6,921 nucleotides of DNA from an uncultured Acidiphilium sp. (GCA_902495325.1 CABUWK010000061.1:1-6921); one strand, 5' to 3'. Shown: positions 1 to 5,942, counted from the stretch's first letter. A program made the numbers and translations. The notes: generated by a model from the letters alone, not told the origin.

Positions 1-2
1 AT

Positions 3-88
3 AAGAGAGTTATTCCTTGTGTTTGTTGTTTTTTTGGTTATTTAACATTATACAAGGTTTTAACTCTCTTGTCTTTTTTTCAGAGAGT
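3..88. repeat. AT-rich inverted repeat with a competing second stem
   Basis: AAGAGAGTTA at 3-12 is the exact reverse complement of TAACTCTCTT at 61-70. Inside it CCTTGT (15-20) pairs with ACAAGG (52-57), giving a long interrupted stem. The right arm can instead pair with AGAGAGT at 82-88 (ACTCTCT at 63-69, loop of 12 bases that includes seven Ts), so the two folds exclude each other. A T-rich run (about 72-80) follows the large stem, so it could be a weak terminator for a gene left of the window, or a transcription-factor target. The pairing is seen directly; the function is not known. Confidence 0.5.
47..75 (-). promoter_or_regulatory. Possible leftward promoter
   Basis: Read on the minus strand there is a perfect TATAAT (complement of 47-52) preceded, after 17 bases, by AAGACA (complement of 70-75), which matches four of six positions of the -35 consensus. 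If real, it would transcribe leftwards out of the window, with its spacer overlapping one arm of the inverted repeat at 61-70. AT-rich DNA gives such matches by chance, so this is tentative. Confidence 0.25.
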
Positions 89-164
89 GTTTACACAAAA
101 TATTTTACACTATCAATTCTGTAGTTGTTTGATAAAACAATAAAGGAATCGATTATCTTTTTTC

Positions 165-173
165 TGATATAAG
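165..173 (+). promoter_or_regulatory. Possible extended -10 element
   Basis: TGATATAAG at 165-173 fits an extended -10 (TGn followed by a five-of-six match to TATAAT). No good -35 lies 16-18 bases upstream. It would start transcription near 180 and could serve the candidate structured RNA. The predicted start falls inside the first arm of that RNA's closing helix (175-183), which weighs against a simple pairing of the two. Confidence 0.3.
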
Positions 174-174
174 T

Positions 175-372
175 GTTTGAAATAAAAAAACCTGACGGTA
201 AAAAGGGGAAACAAATGGTAATTACCACGGAATAACAACCAATGGATGTATCAGAAGCCGGGTGAGTCAGAACCAGTCTCGTCCGGTTATCGACATATGG
301 AGCGAAGAAAAGTGGTTCTATCGGATTGTGAAAAACGTTGCATAAAACCGTTGCAATAAAATCATTTCAAAC
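175..372 (+). ncRNA. Candidate structured RNA of about 200 nt, family not identified
   Basis: This stretch has no convincing protein gene but several nested complementary segments. GTTTGAAAT (175-183) is the exact complement of ATTTCAAAC (364-372). Inside that, TGACGGT (193-199) pairs with ACCGTTG (347-353), using five Watson-Crick and two G-U pairs. TGGTAATTACCA (216-227) is a perfect palindrome. AGCCGG (256-261) pairs with CCGGTT (283-288, one G-U), and AGAACCA (269-275) pairs with TGGTTCT (313-319). The last two helices interleave, which makes an H-type pseudoknot. The linkers are A-rich, as in many structured RNAs. The size and apparent clostridial setting are compatible with known RNAs such as raiA, but I cannot confirm any family. 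It could also be a cis-regulatory leader read into the downstream operon. The helices are seen; the RNA identity is inferred. Confidence 0.4.
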
Positions 373-375
373 CCC

Positions 376-404
376 TTGCTAAATCGGCTTCTTTATGATA
401 TAAT
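376..404 (+). promoter_or_regulatory. Sigma-A promoter of the zinc-ribbon/epimerase/lgt operon
   Basis: TTGCTA (376-381) and a perfect TATAAT (399-404) are separated by 17 bases, and the -10 is preceded by TG at 396-397 (extended -10). Transcription should start near 411. This start point lies at the end of the AAAGGAG at 406-412, so that purine run cannot act as a ribosome binding site for the upstream TTG codon at 422. It therefore supports ATG 485 as the start of the first gene. Confidence 0.75.
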
Positions 405-410
405 GAAAGG

Positions 411-484
411 AGCGGGAAGGTTTGGTTTCCGCCCGTGCCGGTCGGGCTTCCTGCAGGATCCCGGCGGACATATCGGAGCGAACG
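411..484 (+). promoter_or_regulatory. Structured leader of the first operon
   Basis: The predicted untranslated leader of about 74 bases can form GCCCG (431-435) with CGGGC (443-447). Alternatively it can form CGGG (443-446) with CCCG (460-463), stacked on the palindrome TCCTGCAGGA (449-458). Both use the same CGGG, so they exclude each other. No poly-T follows, and the ribosome binding site GGAG at 475-478 stays outside both stems. A regulatory role is possible but unproven. Confidence 0.3.
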
Positions 485-1480
485 ATGAGTGAAGAAAAAC
501 AAAACAATTGCAAATGCCCCCTTTGCGGCAATGAATTTTATCTGAAAACGGACGAATTGCAGATCGTTTGTCCCTCGTGCGGGGAAACGGTGTCCCGTCC
601 GCAGGCGGAGAAGTATTATTCTTCCATGCACGTGATGAAAACGGCGCTGAAAGAGGCACACGGCGAAGATTACCATCGCGTGCGGATGCTTATAGACGCC
701 GCCTACGATCTTTTGCGGGCTCAGGAGTATGCTTCTGCCGAAGAAAAGGTGAAAGAGGCGCTCGACATAACGGAAAGCGATTACCGCGTATATATGGCGA
801 TGGTTGCGGTGCGGACGAAAAATTACACCGATCTTTCCGATCTGACCCATAAAGAATATTTAAACCGCGCGATCGCCTGTGCGGATCCGGACGGAAAGAA
901 GGAGATCACGTCTCTTTATAAAAATTACTACATGAAAACCAAGCTGACGGATGAGGAATTGGGCAGGCTTGCGAACGAAGAGAAAAAGAGTTCGAAAAAA
1001 CGGGTAGAAGAAGACCTGAAAAGGATGATCCCCGATTACATGACAAAGGAAAAGAGAAACAAGGTGTTTCTTATCCTGTTCCCCTTGCTTCTTGCGGTCG
1101 GCGTTGCCATGGTGGCGGTCGGTCTCGTAACGGAGATCTCCTGGCTTTCGCTTGCGGCGCTTGCGTTTGTTCTTGCGGGGTATCTGTTGCTCCGTTCCTG
1201 GTTCGTCAACAAAGATCTCGTGAAGGCTTTCAATAACATTCTGGACGTTTATGATCTTATAGACGGACTTTCGTTGCCGGATGACCGCGCGTCCGCGATA
1301 TACGGAGACATGAAAAGTCTTGCCGACAGGTTTGCCGACGTTGATCCGTTCGTCTCGATGGGCAGCTCGTTCATGCGGCTTACTGCGGATCTTCTCGACG
1401 CACACGACGGCAAGATCGACGAATACCTTTCGGAAAGTCGTTTCTGGAATCAGTTTCTTCCGCGGGAAGAGGAGGCGTAA
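485..1480 (+). CDS. Zinc-ribbon protein with two transmembrane segments, function unknown
   Basis: A 331-residue protein that I do not recognise by name. It begins with a zinc ribbon: C11-x2-C14 and C29-x2-C32, an arrangement that normally binds one zinc. Residues about 45-135 are helical and charged and look like degenerate tetratricopeptide-type helices. A very basic and acidic helix follows (about 155-192), then two hydrophobic segments at about 194-215 and 219-239 joined by a very short turn, which suggests a membrane hairpin with both long domains on the same side, presumably cytoplasmic. The C-terminal 90 residues are acidic and helical. The start chosen is ATG 485, six bases after GGAG (475-478); an in-frame TTG at 422 lies upstream but lacks a transcribed ribosome binding site. 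It is first in the operon with the epimerase and Lgt-family genes. The last codons (Glu-Glu-Ala-stop) contain the ribosome binding site of the next gene. Confidence 0.85.
   Translation: MSEEKQNNCKCPLCGNEFYLKTDELQIVCPSCGETVSRPQAEKYYSSMHVMKTALKEAHGEDYHRVRMLIDAAYDLLRAQEYASAEEKVKEALDITESDYRVYMAMVAVRTKNYTDLSDLTHKEYLNRAIACADPDGKKEITSLYKNYYMKTKLTDEELGRLANEEKKSSKKRVEEDLKRMIPDYMTKEKRNKVFLILFPLLLAVGVAMVAVGLVTEISWLSLAALAFVLAGYLLLRSWFVNKDLVKAFNNILDVYDLIDGLSLPDDRASAIYGDMKSLADRFADVDPFVSMGSSFMRLTADLLDAHDGKIDEYLSESRFWNQFLPREEEA
1469..1480 (+). promoter_or_regulatory. Ribosome binding site embedded in the stop region, junction 1
   Basis: GAGGAGGCGTAA ends the first gene (Glu-Glu-Ala-stop) and at the same time supplies GGAGG for the GTG start at 1483. 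The identical 12 bases recur at 2356-2367. This arrangement points to translational coupling and fixes GTG 1483 as the start of the epimerase gene. Confidence 0.75.
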
Positions 1481-1482
1481 AC

Positions 1483-2367
1483 GTGGTTTACACGATCGAA
1501 AACGAATATCTTTCCGTGTCGGCGGAAACGCTCGGCGCGCAACTTTCTTCGATCCGCTCGAAGCGGACGGGAACGGAATATCTCTGGCAGGGGGATCCCG
1601 CGTACTGGACGGGAAGGGCGTATAACCTTTTCCCGATCGTCGGCAGACTGTATGACGATAAGTACGAATACGGCGGAAAGATCTATGAGATGAAACCGCA
1701 CGGGTTTGCGAGAAAAACGGAATTTACCCTGTGCGAAAAAAGCGGGACAGAAATGATTTTCGCTATTTCTTCGACGGACGAAACGAAAAAGCAATATCCT
1801 TTCGACTTTATTTTCCGCATCCGCTATTCCATCGCCAAAAGCCGGCTTACGGTGATGTACGAGGTGAAGAACGTCGGGAAAAACGAAATGTATTTCGGTC
1901 TCGGCGGGCATCCCGGTTTCAACGTTCCCTTCGACGGCGGCTCGTTTGAAGATTACTATCTCCGTTTCGGCGATCGGTGCACGCCCCGTCTTCTCGGGTT
2001 CGGTAAAAACGTTCTGATGAGCGGCGAGGAAAGAGAGTATCCTCTGACGGACGGAAATATTCTTCCTTTAAAACACGATCTTTTTTCTTTCGACGCGCTT
2101 GTTCTGAAAGGTGCGTGCCGAAGGCTTGAAATTTGCGGCAGACATACGAAACGTTCGGTCGGCGTGGAATTTCCCGGTATGAAATATCTCGGGATCTGGC
2201 ATAAGCCGTGTACGGACGCGTCCTACGTCTGCATCGAACCGTGGGAAAATCTTCCTTCTTATGAAGGAAATATAGAAAAACTGAATGAAAAAGACGGGAT
2301 CGGCGTCGTCGGCGCGGGTGAAACCTATTACAGTCCGATCGCGATCACCGTCAACGAGGAGGCGTAA
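1483..2367 (+). CDS. Aldose 1-epimerase family protein (LacX-like mutarotase)
   Basis: A 294-residue protein of the galactose mutarotase superfamily, whose members interconvert alpha and beta anomers of aldoses in the cytoplasm. The key positions are present: P-I-V-G-R with R55, P-H-G-F with H73, G-G-H-P-G-F with H143, and C-I-E-P-W with E252. By analogy with GalM, H73 and H143 help bind and protonate the sugar ring oxygen and E252 acts as the general base. The length and the P-H-G/G-G-H-P-G/E-P-W pattern fit the LacX-like branch better than classical GalM, which is longer (about 340 residues). The start is GTG at 1483, two bases after the upstream stop and seven after GGAGG. The real sugar substrate cannot be read from the sequence, and members of this branch are often unassigned, so I give no gene symbol. 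It is the second gene of the three-gene operon. Confidence 0.88.
   Translation: MVYTIENEYLSVSAETLGAQLSSIRSKRTGTEYLWQGDPAYWTGRAYNLFPIVGRLYDDKYEYGGKIYEMKPHGFARKTEFTLCEKSGTEMIFAISSTDETKKQYPFDFIFRIRYSIAKSRLTVMYEVKNVGKNEMYFGLGGHPGFNVPFDGGSFEDYYLRFGDRCTPRLLGFGKNVLMSGEEREYPLTDGNILPLKHDLFSFDALVLKGACRRLEICGRHTKRSVGVEFPGMKYLGIWHKPCTDASYVCIEPWENLPSYEGNIEKLNEKDGIGVVGAGETYYSPIAITVNEEA
2356..2367 (+). promoter_or_regulatory. Ribosome binding site embedded in the stop region, junction 2
   Basis: The same GAGGAGGCGTAA as at 1469-1480 ends the epimerase gene (again Glu-Glu-Ala-stop) and places GGAGG (2358-2362) eight bases before the ATG at 2371. With a three-base intergenic gap this is a coupled junction. 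Confidence 0.75.
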
Positions 2368-2370
2368 CGA

Positions 2371-3180
2371 ATGTTACCGAATGCGTTGTTTCTGAACGTT
2401 CACATGTACGGCATTATGATTGCCGTCGGCATTTTGTGCTGTTTCAGCGTTCTGTATCTTTACGGCAAAAAAAGAGGGCTCGATCCCCGATTTCTCGATT
2501 TCTGTTTTTACGACGGGATCGGGGCGATTGCTTTCGGCTTTTTTACCGCCGCGCTTTTTCAGGGTTTATATAATTATATCGAAGATCCGGAAAACGGTTT
2601 CAACCTGAACGGCGGCATTACTTTTCTCGGCGGGCTGATCGGCGGCGCGGTATTTTTCATTGCCGTGTATCTGATCCTTCGCAAAAAATTCAAACTGAAA
2701 AACACCCTCGGGGATTTGACGCCCGTGGCGTCGTGCTGCATCGCGATCGCTCATGCTTTCGGCAGAATGGGGTGCTTTTTCGCAGGGTGCTGTTACGGAA
2801 AGGAGACGGACGGTCCCCTCGGCGTGCAGTTTCCGGGGTTTTCGCACAAAGTGTATCCCACGCAGCTTTACGAAGCGGTGTTTCTCTTTATCGTTTTCGG
2901 GATCTTTTCCTGGATCGTGTGGAACAAAAAAGCGAAAAACGCTTTTCCCGCTTATCTTATCGTTTACGGCGTGTGGCGTTTCTTCCTTGAATTTTTAAGG
3001 GGAGACGATCGCGGCAAATTGTTTAACGTGCTTTCGCCTTCGCAGTTCTGGAGCATCGTTCTTGTGATCGTCGGTATCCTGCTTATCACCGTTTATCCGA
3101 AGATCAGGGAGAGGATCCTTGCGAAACGGGCGGCGGAAGAAGAGGACAAAACGGAAAACGCATCCGCACAGAATAACTGA
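2371..3180 (+). CDS. lgt: Prolipoprotein diacylglyceryl transferase (Lgt) family membrane protein
   Basis: A 269-residue polytopic membrane protein with about seven hydrophobic segments. Lgt moves diacylglycerol from phosphatidylglycerol to the lipobox cysteine of preprolipoproteins in the cytoplasmic membrane. Family landmarks are H-M-Y-G near residue 13, G-G-I-T-F-L-G-G-L-I-G-G (81-92), H-A-F-G-R-M-G (128-134, with R132), Y-P-T-Q-L-Y-E-A (162-169) and Y-G-x-x-R-F-x-x-E-F-x-R-G-D (R203, E207, R210). The usual G-R-x-G-N-F-x-N-x-E signature is changed. The positions matching E. coli N146 and E151 are C135 and C140, within G-C-F-F-A-G-C-C-Y-G, and the His of the HGGL motif is L86. This cysteine-rich form occurs in other Bacillota, where it is still annotated as Lgt. 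Whether it has the same activity is open. The C-terminal tail is charged and cytoplasmic. It is the last gene of the operon, followed at once by a terminator. Confidence 0.85.
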   Translation: MLPNALFLNVHMYGIMIAVGILCCFSVLYLYGKKRGLDPRFLDFCFYDGIGAIAFGFFTAALFQGLYNYIEDPENGFNLNGGITFLGGLIGGAVFFIAVYLILRKKFKLKNTLGDLTPVASCCIAIAHAFGRMGCFFAGCCYGKETDGPLGVQFPGFSHKVYPTQLYEAVFLFIVFGIFSWIVWNKKAKNAFPAYLIVYGVWRFFLEFLRGDDRGKLFNVLSPSQFWSIVLVIVGILLITVYPKIRERILAKRAAEEEDKTENASAQNN

Positions 3181-3221
3181 AAAAGCCGTTCCGGGGGAAT
3201 GTTTCACCCGGAACGTTTTTT
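3181..3221 (+). terminator. Rho-independent terminator after lgt, probably bidirectional
   Basis: CGTTCCGGG (3187-3195) pairs perfectly with CCCGGAACG (3207-3215) around an 11-base loop, followed by six Ts (3216-3221). The A run at 3180-3184 gives a T run on the opposite strand, so the same hairpin could also stop leftward transcription. It begins immediately after the lgt stop and closes the three-gene operon. Confidence 0.92.
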
Positions 3222-3393
3222 ACACCCGGCTTTTGCCGTAAAAATAGTCGGTGGCGGTGCTGAGCCCGTGCTCGCATTCTTTTCCCTGCGGAACGCCGAA
3301 CTGAATTTTATTGAATTTTCGGCGATATTTGTGACAAAACGGGGAAAGCGACCGATCACGGGGAAAAAGACTTGAAAAAAAAAGAGATATCAT
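3220..3393 (-). other. Short minus-strand reading frame or gene relic, 57 codons
   Basis: An open frame runs from ATG (complement of 3391-3393) to TAA (complement of 3220-3222). Its second half (...Q-F-G-V-P-Q-G-K-E-C-E-H-G-L-S-T-A-T-D-Y-F-Y-G-K...) has a protein-like composition and codon use like the neighbouring genes, and it ends exactly at the bidirectional terminator. Against a real gene: there is no ribosome binding site before the ATG, the first 15 codons overlap the lon promoter, and they are mostly a poly-T/pyrimidine run. It could be the remnant of a gene, part of a dispersed intergenic repeat, or chance. I do not recognise the product. The rest of 3222-3371 shows only a small dyad, CGCCGAA (3294-3300) with TTCGGCG (3318-3324). 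Confidence 0.2.
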
Positions 3394-3400
3394 ATATAAT
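3372..3400 (+). promoter_or_regulatory. Sigma-A promoter of the lonA-ysxC operon
   Basis: TTGAAA (3372-3377) and a perfect TATAAT (3395-3400) are separated by exactly 17 bases, which predicts a start near 3407 and a leader of about 168 bases before lonA. I see no CIRCE element and no pair of CtsR-type heptads around it, so classical heat-shock repressor control is not supported by the sequence. Confidence 0.8.
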
Positions 3401-3414
3401 GTTAGAGAAATAAA

Positions 3415-3448
3415 GTGCGGGGCTTTCGTTTCCGGAAATCACCCGCAC
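3415..3448 (+). promoter_or_regulatory. First hairpin of the lonA leader
   Basis: GTGCGGG (3415-3421) pairs perfectly with CCCGCAC (3442-3448). Its 20-base loop carries the palindrome TTTCCGGAAA (3429-3438). That palindrome is complementary to TTCCGGAA at 3459-3466 in the next hairpin, so the loop could compete with the attenuator stem. It lies only about eight bases from the predicted transcript start. Confidence 0.5.
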
Positions 3449-3452
3449 GGAC

Positions 3453-3499
3453 GCCGGCTTCCGGAAAGAGATCGAGCGGGGCGGAAATGCCGGCTTTTT
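3453..3499 (+). terminator. Attenuator-like hairpin inside the lonA leader
   Basis: GCCGGC (3453-3458) pairs with GCCGGC (3489-3494), and TTCCG (3459-3463) continues the stem with CGGAA (3482-3486) after a two-base bulge. Five Ts (3495-3499) follow immediately. This is the layout of an intrinsic terminator, yet it sits between the promoter and lonA with no gene in between, so a role in attenuation or readthrough control is more likely than simple termination. The loop is long (18 bases), so efficiency is uncertain. Confidence 0.5.
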
Positions 3500-3515
3500 G
3501 TAAAAACGACCGCGC

Positions 3516-3561
3516 GATAACAAAGAAGAATAAAGAAAGATAACAAAGAAGAATAAAGAAA
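3516..3561 (+). repeat. Perfect 23-base tandem duplication before lonA
   Basis: Bases 3516-3538 and 3539-3561 are identical, purine-rich copies (starting GATAACAAAG and ending ATAAAGAAA). They end 13 bases before the lonA ATG and contain no strong Shine-Dalgarno sequence, only AAGAAGAA and AAAGAA runs. The duplication looks recent, since no substitution separates the copies. It sets the distance between the attenuator hairpin and the start codon. Confidence 0.9.
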
Positions 3562-3574
3562 AGAGAATCGATAT

Positions 3575-5941
3575 ATGGATAACAACATCAACACCGGAAA
3601 CGAAACGGAAAGCATCGTAAACACGATCGGGGCGATGGAGAAAGCAAACTCGATCCCCATGGTTGCATTGCGGGGAAAAGTGATCCTGCCGAACGTGGGA
3701 ACTTCGTTCGACGTGGGGCGGATCAGGTCTCTTGCCGCCGTGAACGCCGCGGTCGACGAAAAGTCTCTGCTGTTTGTATCCGCCCAGAAAGACGGCGCGG
3801 TGGAAGACCCTGCTGCGGACGACGTTTTTCCGATCGGCTGCGTGTGCCGGATCAAACATATCACGAGAATGCCGGGAGAGAACATCCGGGTATCGGTAGA
3901 CGCGCTTTACCGTGCGGAGATCGTCGCTATGACGGACGAGACGGAATATTTCCGCGCCGAAACGGCGGAGCTGATGCCGACCGAAGACGACCCGATCGAA
4001 ACGGAAAGTTATTTCCGCTTCGTGAAAGGAGAATTGCAGAATTATTTCAAACTGCTCGGGGCAAAAGGGGATAAAGATCTCCTTTATACCTTGCTTGCCG
4101 TTGACGACGCCGATAAATTCGTGAACGCCGCAACGTACAACATGAAGTTCAAAGAGGGGCAGAAACAGGAGATCCTGGAGATCCGCGGGGTGAAGGAGAG
4201 GCTCGTTCTTTTTTATAAGCGGCTGACCGACGAGGCGGAGATCGTAAAAACGGAAAAGATCATCGCCGATAAAGTGAAGGCGAGCGTGGAAAAAAGCCAG
4301 AAGGAATATTATCTGCGCGAACAGCTGAAAGCCATTCATTCCGAACTCGGAGACGACGAGGACGAGCGCAAAGAGCTCGAAAAGAGGATCGACGAAAAGA
4401 AACTGCCGAAAGAGGTGGACGAAAAAGTGCGGAAAGAACTTTTCCGCATGGGTAAGATGAGCCCGAATTCTCCCGATTACACCGTTTTAAGCACCTATCT
4501 CGACTGGGTGCTCGACCTTCCGTTCCATGAAGAAAGCAAGGACCGCGAAAGCCTGACGGATGCCGAAAAGATCCTCGACGAAGATCATTACGGCTTGGGA
4601 AAAGTGAAAGAACGCATCGTGGAATACCTTGCCGTGATGAAGCTTACGGGAAAGGTGGGCGGCTCGATCCTTTGTCTGTACGGTCCTCCGGGCGTCGGCA
4701 AAACGTCCGTCGCGAAATCGGTGGCGAGGGCGCTTGACAGAAAATTCGTCCGCATGAGTCTCGGCGGCGTACGCGACGAGGCGGAGATCCGCGGACACAG
4801 AAAAACATATATCGGCGCGATGCCGGGGCGCATTATGTATGCCATGAAAGAGGCGGGAACGATCAATCCCGTGATCCTTCTGGATGAAGTGGATAAAATT
4901 TCGGGCGATCTTCGCGGAGACCCCGCAAGCGCGTTGCTCGAAGTTCTCGATCCCGCGCAGAATTCCGCCTTCCGCGATCGCTATCTCGAAATTCCGTACG
5001 ATCTTTCGAAGGTTCTTTTCATCACCACGGCAAACAGCCTCGATACCATTCCCGCGCCGCTGCTCGACCGGATGGAAGTGATCTCCCTTTCCGGCTATAC
5101 GCGCCAGGAAAAATACGAGATCGCAAGAAGATATCTCGTTCCGAAAAAACTGAAGGAAACGGGGCTCGGCGAGGAGAAGGTCGTTTTTGAAGAAAACGCG
5201 ATTTACGAACTTATAGACGGCTATACGAGAGAAGCCGGCGTAAGAAATCTCGAGCGGGAGATCGAATCGGTCTGCCGCAAGGAAGCTAAGCTTTTCGCCG
5301 AAGGAAAGAGAAATAGAAAGCAGAAGATCTCGGGCGAAAAAGTAAACGAACTTCTCGGCGCAAGGCTGTATTCTCTGACGGACGAACTTCGCGGAGACGA
5401 AATCGGAGCGTGTACAGGGTTGGCGTGGACGGCTGTCGGCGGAACGACGCTCACGGTGGAAGTCGCGCTGATGGATGAAGGGAAAGGCGTGTTGTCTCTT
5501 ACGGGAAAACTCGGCGACGTTATGCAGGAAAGCGCGAAGATCGCCTTGTCTTACGTGCGCCTTCACGCGAAGGAATTCGGGATCGATCCGGCAAGATTCG
5601 AAAAAACGGATGTGCACGTGCACGTGCCGGAAGGCGCGACGCCGAAGGACGGTCCGAGCGCCGGCGTTACCCTCGCAACCGCGATCGTTTCGGCGTTTAC
5701 GGGCAGAAAAGTGCGCGGAGACGTCGCGATGACGGGAGAGATCACCCTTCGCGGGAAGGTGCTTCCTATCGGAGGGCTGAAAGAGAAGTCCCTCGCGGCG
5801 TATCGGCTCGGTATCCGCAACGTGATCATTCCGAAAGGCAACGTGAAAGATCTTGACGAGATTCCGAAGACGATCCGTGAGGAGATCGCTTTCATTCCCG
5901 TCGAACGGGTGGAAGAAGTGTTCCGGAACGCTCTGCGCTGA
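3575..5941 (+). CDS. lon: ATP-dependent Lon protease, LonA type
   Basis: A 788-residue cytoplasmic AAA+ serine protease that unfolds and degrades misfolded and selected regulatory proteins as a hexamer. Domains in order: a Lon N-terminal substrate-binding domain (about 27-220), a long charged helical linker (about 225-320), an AAA+ module (about 330-580) with Walker A G-P-P-G-V-G-K-T (370-377) and Walker B with D437 and E438, then the protease domain (about 590-788) with the catalytic dyad S695 in K-D-G-P-S-A-G and K738 in G-G-L-K-E-K. The S-to-K spacing of 43 equals that of E. coli Lon (S679/K722). The absence of transmembrane segments in the AAA+ module marks it as LonA, not LonB. The first 26 residues are a polar, acidic extension. 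The ATG at 3575 has only a purine-rich, weak ribosome binding site. The gene lies upstream of ysxC, as in Bacillus subtilis, and behind its own promoter and structured leader. Confidence 0.97.
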   Translation: MDNNINTGNETESIVNTIGAMEKANSIPMVALRGKVILPNVGTSFDVGRIRSLAAVNAAVDEKSLLFVSAQKDGAVEDPAADDVFPIGCVCRIKHITRMPGENIRVSVDALYRAEIVAMTDETEYFRAETAELMPTEDDPIETESYFRFVKGELQNYFKLLGAKGDKDLLYTLLAVDDADKFVNAATYNMKFKEGQKQEILEIRGVKERLVLFYKRLTDEAEIVKTEKIIADKVKASVEKSQKEYYLREQLKAIHSELGDDEDERKELEKRIDEKKLPKEVDEKVRKELFRMGKMSPNSPDYTVLSTYLDWVLDLPFHEESKDRESLTDAEKILDEDHYGLGKVKERIVEYLAVMKLTGKVGGSILCLYGPPGVGKTSVAKSVARALDRKFVRMSLGGVRDEAEIRGHRKTYIGAMPGRIMYAMKEAGTINPVILLDEVDKISGDLRGDPASALLEVLDPAQNSAFRDRYLEIPYDLSKVLFITTANSLDTIPAPLLDRMEVISLSGYTRQEKYEIARRYLVPKKLKETGLGEEKVVFEENAIYELIDGYTREAGVRNLEREIESVCRKEAKLFAEGKRNRKQKISGEKVNELLGARLYSLTDELRGDEIGACTGLAWTAVGGTTLTVEVALMDEGKGVLSLTGKLGDVMQESAKIALSYVRLHAKEFGIDPARFEKTDVHVHVPEGATPKDGPSAGVTLATAIVSAFTGRKVRGDVAMTGEITLRGKVLPIGGLKEKSLAAYRLGIRNVIIPKGNVKDLDEIPKTIREEIAFIPVERVEEVFRNALR

Positions 5942-5942
5942 A

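Noticed and set aside
90..110. TTTACAC repeated at 90-96 and 104-110, as possible DnaA boxes or an origin.
   Set aside because: The match to the DnaA box consensus is poor, there are only two copies, and no replication gene is adjacent.
246..359. A 37-codon open frame (ATG 246 to TAA 359) and a six-codon frame (215-235) after AAAAGGGG.
   Set aside because: The longer frame has no good ribosome binding site and an unremarkable composition, and both lie inside a region better explained by RNA folding. Conservation of the frame would be needed to revive them.
422..484. TTG at 422 as the start of the zinc-ribbon gene, adding 21 residues.
   Set aside because: Its apparent ribosome binding site (406-412) lies at or before the predicted transcript start. 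The added peptide is not like the protein, and ATG 485 has its own GGAG at the right distance.
3340..3575. CIRCE or CtsR operator in front of lon.
   Set aside because: No TTAGCACTC/GAGTGCTAA pair and no tandem GGTCAAA heptads are present.
3356..4339. Long minus-strand frame of 327 codons overlapping the start of lon.
   Set aside because: It is a mirror of the lon gene and its leader, with a Phe/Arg/His-rich composition and no family features. The same applies to the 547-codon minus frame at 4487-6130 and to the other antisense frames.
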